Of a stretch of 46,859 nt of DNA, positions 1-8,125 are shown in pieces. The notes under the pieces were generated by a model. It saw nothing but the letters and a program-made list of their open reading frames with translations. It did not search any database and was not told where the DNA came from. The stretch's first letter is position 1. Each line of letters starts with the position of its first letter. Both the position numbers and the translations under genes were made by a program. The DNA is from Bodo saltans (Eukaryota > Euglenozoa > Kinetoplastea > Eubodonida > Bodonidae), in NCBI GenBank assembly GCA_001460835.1, contig CYKH01001759.1, positions 1-46,859 on the forward strand. The letters are read 5' to 3'.

Positions 1-52
1 CCACGATCTCCCGCATGGGGTTCGCGTCCTTCTTGCTGCTATCAGCGACCAT
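1..52 (-). CDS. RPL11: Ribosomal protein L11 (uL5), 5' end only
   Basis: The reverse complement begins with ATG at 52-50 and reads MVADSSKKDANPMREIV before leaving the window. The NPMREI motif after a short polar, lysine-rich start is the N-terminus of eukaryotic cytosolic L11/uL5. That protein binds 5S rRNA in the central protuberance of the large subunit and enters pre-60S particles as part of the 5S RNP. Only 17 codons are present. The ATG lies 6 nt after an AG (plus 59-60) that is preceded by a strong pyrimidine tract, as expected for a trans-spliced ribosomal-protein mRNA with a very short leader. It is the most downstream gene of the leftward unit, directly after the URB1-like ribosome-assembly gene. 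The identification rests on a short stretch, but that stretch is very characteristic. Confidence 0.72.
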   Translation of the reverse strand, partial: MVADSSKKDANPMREIV

Positions 53-401
53 TTAGATCTTATGTCGGGCATTTTAAAAAAAAACAGCCAAAACAAAACA
101 TGATGCGGGAAGAGGCTTGTTTATTTTTGTGTCAGCAATAGAGCACATTTATTTTTGTGTTAGGCATTGATTACGCGGGTAGGTCATCTTAAAACAGCTT
201 CTGCACCAAAAACTAGGAGGGCTTCGCTCCTATCGCTCTTTGTGTAAAGTCTTTTGTTTGTTTTTTTTCGTTTTGTTTTGTTTGTTGTTCGGTGACGTTT
301 TCGTTAAGCGGCTTTGAGTTTCAAGTGTTGTTTAAACGTAAAATTTGGTATGCAATGATGGCTTCTTTTACACGCATTTGTTCACCTTCACAAAGCACGC
401 A
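53..401 (-). promoter_or_regulatory. Intergenic URB1-RPL11: spliced-leader acceptor for RPL11
   Basis: No gene is visible in this gap. On the minus strand a T-rich tract (complement of the A-rich block 75-100, including a 9-nt run at 75-83) is followed by the first AG at 60-59, 6 nt before the RPL11 ATG. This is a good polypyrimidine-AG trans-splice acceptor. In kinetoplastids the same signal also sets the poly(A) site of the upstream gene, here the URB1-like gene. A 13-bp direct repeat (tttatttttgtgt) occurs at 120-132 and 148-160. It is AT-rich and of no evident function. Confidence 0.55.
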
Positions 402-3400
402 TTACTTATCCCTCAGCACACTCTCCAGCGACTCAACCTGCTCCCAGAGATTCTTGGAAGACACGTTGAGGTGTTGGAGACGGCGTCGGAGAGCATCCAC
501 TGCACCGCGGCTGATCCGATCTTGGATAAAAGAGTGGCGGCCTGATGATCGGGGGAGCGACTGGAGGAGGCGAAGGGTCAACTGAAGCACATGCTGCAGC
601 AGTGGCCCGCTGAGCTCATCTACGCGATCTGAAAACTCTTCCGTCACATGCAGTGCAAAGCTATGTGCCCACGAAAGGACCTGTCCCTCCACTGCCAGAG
701 TGGACGCCACGTCAGCGGAGTGGGAGCACACACGCGTGACCACGTCCAACGCTTGAACGCGGAGATTGGGATGTGACGACAGCATCGTAATCAGCGATAG
801 TGTGTTGCTGATGACACCGGAGCGAATCAGCGCTCGAGCGTCTGCTAAAGCCCCACTGCTGGAGGAGAGCATTCCGAAGATAAACTGGAGATGCACAGGT
901 GCTTCCTTCTCGAGGGCCGCCTGCAGCATGTTGCCACCCTCGTCAAGGACACGATTGCCACCAGTCTTCTTGGATGCAGACGCACCTGTGGAACCGTTTT
1001 GTGGAGCTGCTCTGGGGCCGCGAACGAGCTCATCTTGCTTCTGAACCATCAGTGAGTGCGTCAAGCAGCCCAATGGGAAAGAGGTCAGGAGGTGGTCCAG
1101 CGGGAAGTTGGAGCTGAACGATGACGGCACTCCAGAAAGGAAGTTGACGACATCGTTGTGAAGGTGGTGGTCGTAGCGATGAAGGGGGGTCTGTGCAGCG
1201 ACCATGAACGCAGTCACAGAAGCTGGAAGACGAGGCACAGATCGATCGGCACTGCTTGAAGTCTTGCCACGCTTGGCGAGTTGCAGTTCCCACTTGAGTG
1301 TTCGAAGTCGCGCATAGTTGAGGAGGGATCGTCGCTGGGGTGTCAAGTGCTTCGCGGACAGTGCCAAGATATTCGATGCCAGTTGCCTCAGAGCTGGGCA
1401 TGTGAAGGAAAGGGCGCGAACTGAGAAGGAGAACATACGGCTAAGCAAGTGAGGTGGGACGAGCTCTGGATGAGCAGCTGAGATGGCCGCCACAGTGTTC
1501 ACCAGCGGAAGCAAGTAGCGAGGGTCCATGTCAAGTCGATGCGTGGCAGCCCGAATATCAACGACGAGCTGGTCTCGAGCAGACAGAACATCAGGGAAAA
1601 TCGCGCGCCACATGCTTGCGAGCTGTTTGCCAGACACACTCGAATCGTGTTCGGAGGAGGTGCGAATGTACACATGGTTCGTCAACGTCAGTGGTCCTGT
1701 GAGACGACGAGCGTCCATTTCGGTCCAAGAATCCAAGAGCTGCGTGAGGACATCAATCTCTCGAGTTGTGTTTGGTGCAAGCGCAGCGCCTTCAGTGACA
1801 TAGCGACCGCGTTGAATTTGAGAGGGTACCACACAGGATTGCAGCACAACGCCTTGTCCCTTTTTTGCACCTCGTGCGTTGTTGCTTGATCGGAAGCGCT
1901 TTCGGGATTCAGCCGGCACTGCACCAACATCCGCAGGACGTTGCCGTGGTGTTGTCGATAGGCTTTGGTCCGTTTCGCTGTCACTGCCTGCGTCGCTGTC
2001 GCTGCTACCAAGCATGACATCTGCTTCGTTGGTGATGGCGTCAGCCTTCTGGATTGCGTGGGGGTGTTGGACGTAGTGCAAGTGGAGGAGCACTGCATAG
2101 CGAAGGCGGTCGGACGCCGACAACGTGCCAGCGTACGTACGGAGCGTCAATTGACCTAGGCGATCAATCACGTCGTCAGCAATAACCTTCAGCGGCGCAT
2201 CTGTTCGCCCGATGTAGCTCACCTTCAGGGCTCGCTGCAACAAGAGCAGAACGCACGCAAGAACACCATCAATTGGCGATAGAGCATGGGACGACTGAAC
2301 AAACCTTGTCGTGTGCTGAGCGTCAGCACTGAGGCCATCTTCAGTGGCGCCAACGGAGCTAACGTGTCTCAGGACGGACTCAATGGTGGACGCGGTCGTT
2401 TTGTCGCTATCGTTGAGAGCAGCAATGCGGCGAAGGACACACCACGGGGCAACTTTGGATTTCGTCCAGTCATCAGAGTTAGACTTCTTTTTGGAGGAAG
2501 GAACGAGAAGTTTACACAGCTCAACGAAGGTCCCGGCAGCCTCGATGCGTGCAATGGTAGCATCGTCGCTGTCGCTCTTCAGTGGAACAAGGGACGAAGA
2601 AAGCAGAGAATCTGAATGAGAATTGCAGACATCTTGCAGAACATCGACCAGAGACGACGTGTGCGTGTGGGTAGTGGCGGCAAGCACAGCAACGGTCAAC
2701 TGTTTGCGACCGCGCATCGCGATCGTGGCGTTCGCGTTTGCAGCCCTTGTGAGGCCGCGCCTCAAAAGCTTTTGTCGCGTTGACCACATCTGCTTGATAG
2801 TGTCAACAAAATCTTCAAACGGCTTCAGGTTCTCCTCAATATTCACTTGCCATACATTTCCACCAGCGGCCTTTTTCGGATCCTGTGTCGTTGCCTTCTC
2901 TCGGGATTTTTGGATTAACACGGTTGCACTTTCTACCAAAACACCATACTCTGCGTTTGTAAGCGTTGCGGCGATTTTTTCCGCAGTTTTCGACGTTGAT
3001 CGAACCATCATGATGCCAATCACGTGCAAAAACATTGGAATAAACTTGGGCTGTAACTCGCTCAGCCACAGGTACACCTCGTCAAGCTCTGCGGCGTAAC
3101 GAACAGAGACGGAGTGGACGCACAGCAGTACAAGTCTAGCAATGTACCCCAGGGCTTCTTGAGTGTCGTTGGAAATGTCTTCTTCTGCTTCAGCTCGTCG
3201 GTTAGCACAATACCAACTCAGAAGGGACACGAGAAGTGGCCAATCAGCGATGGACTGAGACCGTGGCAGCGTTGACAGGGCATTTCCGGTGTTCACATGG
3301 TGAAGGCGTGGGATCTGCACTCCTCGAGCTAAGCTCGAGCAAAGAAGATTGCAAAGAGTGGCGACAGACTTTGGTGTCCAGAGAGCAAGTCCGTCACTTG

Positions 3401-5156
3401 AGCCTTGTGTCTGCATCAGCTGGGTCATGACACCTGTCCAACCACCCTTCTTGTTCTCTACGATCCGAGGGTGGAGTTCAGGAGCAGCACTCAGCCATGA
3501 CACTCGCAAACGGAACAGCGTTGTGTAGCTATCCATCAACAGGTTCATACGCTCCACAGCAAACAGGGTCTTCTCGCGCAGCAGTGCTGCCTTGGCGTTG
3601 CCCGCCTCACCACTTGCGGGCGTGGATGGCTCGGTGAACGGCTTGTGAAGCTGTTGAGACATACGATGCCAGAACTCTTCACGCTTGGGCAGAAACGTCT
3701 CCAGCGCAGCAAGGAATTCAGCATCATACTGCTCCATGTCCACTGCGAGGAAATCAGCAACGTCGCTTGTCAAGCTACCTAACTTTCGGTGCTCCTCCAG
3801 TTGCTTGGATTGTGCGGCGTGGATTGCGTGGATAAGTTTGTGCACGTGCATGGCGCGGTTCACGGCTGACTGTGCAACTTGCAACGCCCAAACAAGCATC
3901 GCCAAGTTGTTACTGTTATTAATGCGCTTGTGAATAAATTGACCAAGCCACGGCGGGCAGACTTCTTCAGCGGCGTTCTTCGGTGACAAGCTGAAAAATC
4001 TTTGAGCCGATGCAGAGGATGGCTGCAGGCGTGCAACAGACCCTTGCAAATGGAATGGCAAGGGTGCTAACATCGACCTTGTTAACACGTTCAACACGGC
4101 AATGTTATTCACTGGATTGTTGCTGGAGGATCCTCGAACGCCGGTGTCCTCCGCTAAGTGGCTGGAAACACGAACGAAGTACGGTCGAATAAGATCTGGG
4201 CATTTGTTCAAGATGTAACACACCAAAGCGGCTTCGCGTGCTGTGTTCTTCGGGTGCAATGTTCGAAGAATCGTGAAAACGAGGAAGTTGGGCATACCCT
4301 TATCATCCGCCTCCGTTCGTGACAGCGCGTAGTCGGACGACGACTCCATCACACCATCCACTAACTGGTAGAGCATCGACGCACATCTATCTGCAATGGC
4401 CTCAACACTCAAAGCCTTGATGAGGATGCGGAAAATGTTACGCTGCCCGACGAGCAGCTGCTTACGCGTCTCCTTGTCGATGGTGCTGGTATCGGAGATG
4501 AATCGGTATTGCACCACATCAAGCACCTCTGACACAACTTTCATGCTATCGCCTTCATCTTGGCGCAGAATCTCAGCTGTGTCTTCAAGGAGTTGAGTAA
4601 GGAAACCATGCGTGCAGATCACTTCTGTTGTTGTGCGTGGATACTTGCTGGAAGCAAGGTTTGCAAGCAGTACCAGGCGGGCGTTGCGTAGTCGACGGAG
4701 TCCAAACGGGAGCTGTGGTCTAAAGCAAGCGAAATGTAACGGCACTTGGCCACCAAATCTGCTAAGAATCACTTGCGGGCAATGAATTGCGATAGCGGCG
4801 AGTAAACCTAAAGCTTGCAGACAAACATTTACATTTGCCTCGGTCACCGATGAAAGAGCAGTCGAAAACATTGGGAATGTTTCTTTGGTTGTGATGGTTC
4901 TTGCAATCATCAATCGGCTAGACTGTGAAGACAGCGAAATGATGTGCTTCACAATTGAGAAACTCTGCTCTAGCACAGCCGGAGTTCGCTGCGAACTGAG
5001 AATTAGCGCGCTAACCGCGTGGCTTTGGGCGGCAAATAAATTCGCAAATTCGGCACCATCTTGCTTCAAGTGAACTTCAATTTTTTGCAGTCCCTCCTCA
5101 ACGGTTTGTTGATACTTCGACAGCAAGTGGCCGATAATCGGCTCAATGAGCGCCAT
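402..5156 (-). CDS. URB1: URB1/Npa1-like nucleolar pre-ribosomal protein
   Basis: This large helical protein of 1584 aa most resembles URB1/Npa1, a scaffold of early pre-60S particles in the nucleolus. The clearest match is the N-terminal third. There the block PNFLVFTILRTLHPKNTARE, then CPDLIRPYF, then NIAVLNVLTRSMLAPLPFHL follows the order of the Npa1 N-terminal domain. A helical C-terminal region fits NopRA1, the family's C-terminal domain. An acidic Ser/Asp stretch near residue 1050 followed by a basic RKRF...KKG patch near 1085 looks like a nucleolar localisation region. Length fits the family (about 1760 aa in yeast, longer in animals). The open frame extends 26 codons further to an ATG at 5234, but those codons read through the polypyrimidine tract. 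The start at 5156, 19 nt after the acceptor AG, is therefore preferred. It lies 118 bp downstream of the glycosyltransferase gene. Another HEAT-like nucleolar protein is the main alternative. Confidence 0.62.
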   Translation of the reverse strand: MALIEPIIGHLLSKYQQTVEEGLQKIEVHLKQDGAEFANLFAAQSHAVSALILSSQRTPAVLEQSFSIVKHIISLSSQSSRLMIARTITTKETFPMFSTALSSVTEANVNVCLQALGLLAAIAIHCPQVILSRFGGQVPLHFACFRPQLPFGLRRLRNARLVLLANLASSKYPRTTTEVICTHGFLTQLLEDTAEILRQDEGDSMKVVSEVLDVVQYRFISDTSTIDKETRKQLLVGQRNIFRILIKALSVEAIADRCASMLYQLVDGVMESSSDYALSRTEADDKGMPNFLVFTILRTLHPKNTAREAALVCYILNKCPDLIRPYFVRVSSHLAEDTGVRGSSSNNPVNNIAVLNVLTRSMLAPLPFHLQGSVARLQPSSASAQRFFSLSPKNAAEEVCPPWLGQFIHKRINNSNNLAMLVWALQVAQSAVNRAMHVHKLIHAIHAAQSKQLEEHRKLGSLTSDVADFLAVDMEQYDAEFLAALETFLPKREEFWHRMSQQLHKPFTEPSTPASGEAGNAKAALLREKTLFAVERMNLLMDSYTTLFRLRVSWLSAAPELHPRIVENKKGGWTGVMTQLMQTQGSSDGLALWTPKSVATLCNLLCSSLARGVQIPRLHHVNTGNALSTLPRSQSIADWPLLVSLLSWYCANRRAEAEEDISNDTQEALGYIARLVLLCVHSVSVRYAAELDEVYLWLSELQPKFIPMFLHVIGIMMVRSTSKTAEKIAATLTNAEYGVLVESATVLIQKSREKATTQDPKKAAGGNVWQVNIEENLKPFEDFVDTIKQMWSTRQKLLRRGLTRAANANATIAMRGRKQLTVAVLAATTHTHTSSLVDVLQDVCNSHSDSLLSSSLVPLKSDSDDATIARIEAAGTFVELCKLLVPSSKKKSNSDDWTKSKVAPWCVLRRIAALNDSDKTTASTIESVLRHVSSVGATEDGLSADAQHTTRFVQSSHALSPIDGVLACVLLLLQRALKVSYIGRTDAPLKVIADDVIDRLGQLTLRTYAGTLSASDRLRYAVLLHLHYVQHPHAIQKADAITNEADVMLGSSDSDAGSDSETDQSLSTTPRQRPADVGAVPAESRKRFRSSNNARGAKKGQGVVLQSCVVPSQIQRGRYVTEGAALAPNTTREIDVLTQLLDSWTEMDARRLTGPLTLTNHVYIRTSSEHDSSVSGKQLASMWRAIFPDVLSARDQLVVDIRAATHRLDMDPRYLLPLVNTVAAISAAHPELVPPHLLSRMFSFSVRALSFTCPALRQLASNILALSAKHLTPQRRSLLNYARLRTLKWELQLAKRGKTSSSADRSVPRLPASVTAFMVAAQTPLHRYDHHLHNDVVNFLSGVPSSFSSNFPLDHLLTSFPLGCLTHSLMVQKQDELVRGPRAAPQNGSTGASASKKTGGNRVLDEGGNMLQAALEKEAPVHLQFIFGMLSSSSGALADARALIRSGVISNTLSLITMLSSHPNLRVQALDVVTRVCSHSADVASTLAVEGQVLSWAHSFALHVTEEFSDRVDELSGPLLQHVLQLTLRLLQSLPRSSGRHSFIQDRISRGAVDALRRRLQHLNVSSKNLWEQVESLESVLRDK

Positions 5157-5230
5157 GTTGACTTGCGCCTCAATTCTATGATTTGTTGGAAGGAGGCAAA
5201 GTGAAAAAGCGGGTTGTAAAAGCAAGTGCA
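5157..5230 (-). promoter_or_regulatory. Spliced-leader acceptor that decides the URB1 start
   Basis: Read on the minus strand, a C/T-rich tract (complement of 5183-5222, with CTTTTTC- and CCTCCTTCC-like blocks) is followed by ATAG, with the AG at 5177-5176. A second AG lies a few bases before the ATG. Splicing here would remove the ATG at 5234 and leave the ATG at 5156 as the first start codon, with a leader of about 19 nt. Confidence 0.6.
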
Positions 5231-5274
5231 TCATTCACATTCAAATTATTTGGGGCAAACCTGAGGTACAACTT

Positions 5275-6420
5275 CTACCGATATCCGTGAAGTTCCATCA
5301 GGGAGGGAACACGCTTGAACATCACGTCATATGTGACCAAAGATGTCAGCGGGGGAAACAGTTCAAGAACTCGCTTGTCATCGTCTGACATCGATTCCAT
5401 GGGAGGAACAAGTGGCAGCTCAAAGAGATCTTTGGGAGGTGTGTTATGCACTCCTGGAAGTAAATGATTTGTGGAAAGAACAGTCGATCCACCAAAATTG
5501 GGGTACACCATGAACCAACCCTCAACATACATCAGCTTGATCAGGTACTTCTTCCAACTGCTAGCACTATCCCAAGTATTGCTAGAAGGACGCACATTGG
5601 GCTTGTTGGGGTCTACCAACTCTGCAGACTCGCCCCTGTGTTCATCGTACCAACGGCGAAATTTTCTCCAAGGCTGAGGAAAGTATACGGCACCCCAACT
5701 GCAAGGTTGCTGCAGAAGAAACGGCGACCCGTCGTTTGTCGGCTTCCTAACATCGCGGCCGCTTAACTCGTCGTGAATGGGACGGTAAAGGCTCAGTCCC
5801 AACAACTTTGGATCAACTGTAGAACTGGAAGCGAAGTATTGTAGCATTCCACCATTAACCCACCGAAACCATTCGTGGGACACTTCGATGTCATCTTCAA
5901 AGAATGCGGCCACCTCATCATCTTTTCGAGGGTACCAACTTTCCATGATGTTTTTCTTGAGGCCTGCGTTTCCTAGGCGTCTATGAATTTCAAATGGACC
6001 ATGAGGCCAATCAAAAGAATCCAGGTACTCACGAGTGCCGTCCAGTCGTGTCTCTGGCTTCTTTGGGTAGTCTAAGAAAACGTGAAGACGAACATCCTTT
6101 CTCTCAAGGTAATCAGCAGTCACTAGGGAGTGAAGCAAGGTGTGCAGGCCACCGATTCTGTTGTATGTAAAAACAATCACGGTCAAAGTGAACAGCGGTG
6201 GTTCGACGGGGAGAGCAGTGGCTGGCGAAAGGCGAGACGAACATGGTTTGCAAGTTGAACAAGGAACTGCGGGTGGTGTGCTCGGTAGCGAAGAAAGCGT
6301 TGGTGTCTTCTGTTGGATACGCGGGCTGCTACGATCAACATGCAACAATGTCCAGACGAATCCAAACTGCAGGAGTACAAAGAAACCAAGAAACAAAACC
6401 AATCCTGACACCTTTTTCAT
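5275..6420 (-). CDS. Type II membrane glycosyltransferase, GT-A fold, plant/algal-type family
   Basis: A 381-aa protein with a short basic start and a signal anchor at about residues 6-27, followed by a Ser/Pro/Cys-rich stem and a lumenal catalytic domain. Residues 80-90 (TVIVFTYNR) are a nucleotide-sugar-binding beta strand. EDDIE at 175-179 supplies the metal-binding aspartates of a GT-A fold. DWPHG, NAGLKKNIMESW, GLSLYRP, PQPWRKFRRWYDEH and a late STNH block follow the same order as the plant and algal 'nucleotide-diphospho-sugar transferase superfamily' proteins that I recall. This suggests a Golgi transferase; donor and acceptor cannot be told. It lies between a GT61-like gene upstream (84 bp) and URB1 downstream. 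The only AG after its pyrimidine tract leaves a 2-nt leader, which is unusual. The start is well supported because the anchor begins right after it and no other nearby Met exists. Confidence 0.68.
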   Translation of the reverse strand: MKKVSGLVLFLGFFVLLQFGFVWTLLHVDRSSPRIQQKTPTLSSLPSTPPAVPCSTCKPCSSRLSPATALPVEPPLFTLTVIVFTYNRIGGLHTLLHSLVTADYLERKDVRLHVFLDYPKKPETRLDGTREYLDSFDWPHGPFEIHRRLGNAGLKKNIMESWYPRKDDEVAAFFEDDIEVSHEWFRWVNGGMLQYFASSSTVDPKLLGLSLYRPIHDELSGRDVRKPTNDGSPFLLQQPCSWGAVYFPQPWRKFRRWYDEHRGESAELVDPNKPNVRPSSNTWDSASSWKKYLIKLMYVEGWFMVYPNFGGSTVLSTNHLLPGVHNTPPKDLFELPLVPPMESMSDDDKRVLELFPPLTSLVTYDVMFKRVPSLMELHGYR

Positions 6421-6470
6421 AGCTTGGCAAAAAAAGAACGGGATAAATAAGCGAGAAGTAAGCTAATCGC
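6421..6470 (-). promoter_or_regulatory. Candidate spliced-leader acceptor with a 2-nt leader
   Basis: The minus strand reads a pyrimidine-rich run (complement of about 6428-6462, ending in seven T) and then AAG just before CTATG. The AG at 6424-6423 would leave two nucleotides before the start codon of the glycosyltransferase. The next upstream AG lies before the tract, so it is a poorer candidate. Confidence 0.4.
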
Positions 6471-6504
6471 AGCGCATCATGTCATTAAAGGAGTGGTGGG
6501 TTTT

Positions 6505-8004
6505 TCACGTGCAACGAAACTCAATGTCACTTTGCCTCACGTACCGAAGACCAGCCACTACAAGAAATTTCGCGCAAAACCCTTCACCGCCAATGAAATC
6601 GGTGATTGCTCCGTCACGCACCGCTAACTTTCTATGGAATATCCTTGATGGGCCGCGAGCAGTGATTGTTGAGCACGTCTTTTTGCGAGTGCGAAGGAGC
6701 CTTGAAGCTTCAAGGCAATACCCAGGATGGATGAGCACAAGGAGCCGGTGAGAACGATTTCCTTGAGCCACAAGAAGCGATGTTGCAATTGCCATAGCGC
6801 TGCCCCAAGTGGTCACGATCAGTTCGGCGTTGTTCACGTGCCACATTCGCTGAAGCAATGGAAGATTAGAAGTCAGTGTTGCAACGCGATTTTCTTCAAG
6901 CAATTTGAAAAAACGTAAACTGAAGAGAAATGCTCGTTCTGGGGAATACATGGCAGTGCCATTTGGAAATAACACTTTCATCAAACAAATCGAAAGCGGT
7001 GCCAAGACACCACTGGCGAGATTACTCTTCGTCACCAGTGGCCAGAAAATCTTCGACGTCATTTGTCTTCTGCAACCTTGGTTCCAACCAAGGTAGTATG
7101 GCGCGAAACTTACAGTTTGAAAACGCCAAGGTTGCACCGCTGTTAAATTGAGTAATCTGATGTCTAGCGGAAACACGGGAAGATTGAGAGCTTGATTGAC
7201 GTCGACAAAAAATTTTGACCAAGTCCACGCTGATTCGAATGTCCAATCGTCGCTGCAAGGCACAAGCCATGGGACGTTTCGTGTGTTCAATCCATCAGCG
7301 AAGTAGTGCCCAACAGCAAAAAATAAGTTGTCTGCTGCGTGTCCAGGTGAATTTAGCGAGCTATCGAGAGCATAAAATACTTCGTTGCTGTAGTTTATGG
7401 GGCGAGCGTATGACGAACAGGACCACGGAGTTGAATTGTTGATTGACTGCACCATCGAAGCACCACGACTACCATTACTGCGAGCAAGTAAACGAAAAGT
7501 TGAATGAATATCACTCAACTTTTTCTTCAGAACTCGATCTCCAAATAGGCATGGAAGCGAGCTGAACTCAGAGCTACTCGCGTCAACTAGGTTCCACGAT
7601 CCCAAATCAGAATGTGAAAAGGCAAAGATTGCTGTTATCAAATCGCCAACAGTCACTGCTGCGAGACGTACATTGGACACAGAAACAGTTCGTTTGTGCT
7701 CACATGGACAAAGCCCTCGACTGGTTTCGAAACCTTCACACGCCTGTTGCGAAAAGCGTCGGAAGAACAACGTGCACCCACCAGTGGAGTTGTATGGGTC
7801 AAGACACAAACCATCGCGTGGCATCTCATGGAAGCATCGTTGATCGAGTGACGAATAGTTCAACTCAAGTTTGTTCATTTTCGATGCGCTAACGTTCGAC
7901 GAGGCAGCCGCTTGGAGTGTGGAGCCGCTTGCTGGCGCAACTTGTGAAAAGTGAATGTAAGCGAAAAGCAGAATCGCGACTGTTACAACAACGACATATT
8001 TCAT
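6505..8004 (-). CDS. Secretory-pathway glycosyltransferase, GT61-like
   Basis: A 499-aa protein with an N-terminal signal anchor (about residues 3-20) and many N-glycosylation sequons, so it is a lumenal protein of the ER or Golgi. The layout suggests GT61 (DUF563). A block at about 224-240 (ADNLFFAVGHYFADGLN) sits where the family has its G-N-x-x-H-F-like segment. NNAELIVTTWGSAMAIATSL at about 391-410 matches the 'aDvlvgpHGAgltn' region near the C-terminus, with TTWGSA in place of the usual HGAG. A Cys-rich segment (residues 57-101) precedes the catalytic part. The substitution in the HGAG-like position and the weak overall likeness keep this tentative; an uncharacterised transferase family is the alternative. 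It lies between the GRP170 gene (121 bp upstream) and another glycosyltransferase. The start is an ATG directly before the anchor. Confidence 0.42.
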   Translation of the reverse strand: MKYVVVVTVAILLFAYIHFSQVAPASGSTLQAAASSNVSASKMNKLELNYSSLDQRCFHEMPRDGLCLDPYNSTGGCTLFFRRFSQQACEGFETSRGLCPCEHKRTVSVSNVRLAAVTVGDLITAIFAFSHSDLGSWNLVDASSSEFSSLPCLFGDRVLKKKLSDIHSTFRLLARSNGSRGASMVQSINNSTPWSCSSYARPINYSNEVFYALDSSLNSPGHAADNLFFAVGHYFADGLNTRNVPWLVPCSDDWTFESAWTWSKFFVDVNQALNLPVFPLDIRLLNLTAVQPWRFQTVSFAPYYLGWNQGCRRQMTSKIFWPLVTKSNLASGVLAPLSICLMKVLFPNGTAMYSPERAFLFSLRFFKLLEENRVATLTSNLPLLQRMWHVNNAELIVTTWGSAMAIATSLLVAQGNRSHRLLVLIHPGYCLEASRLLRTRKKTCSTITARGPSRIFHRKLAVRDGAITDFIGGEGFCAKFLVVAGLRYVRQSDIEFRCT

Positions 8005-8125
8005 GTATCTTCACAAAAACAAAAACAAAAAAAATCAAGCAGCTCAAGGTCAGCTCAAACAGCACTCTTCTTTGAAAAAAATGTCTCACTGTTTGGCAGC
8101 ACAAGCCTTAGTTCAAATAGTTAGT

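Noticed and set aside
402-5156. Alternative identity of the 1584-aa protein as a generic HEAT/importin-like protein
   Set aside because: The order of N-terminal blocks fits Npa1/URB1 better, and the acidic-basic patch fits a nucleolar protein, though this remains a judgement without a profile search.
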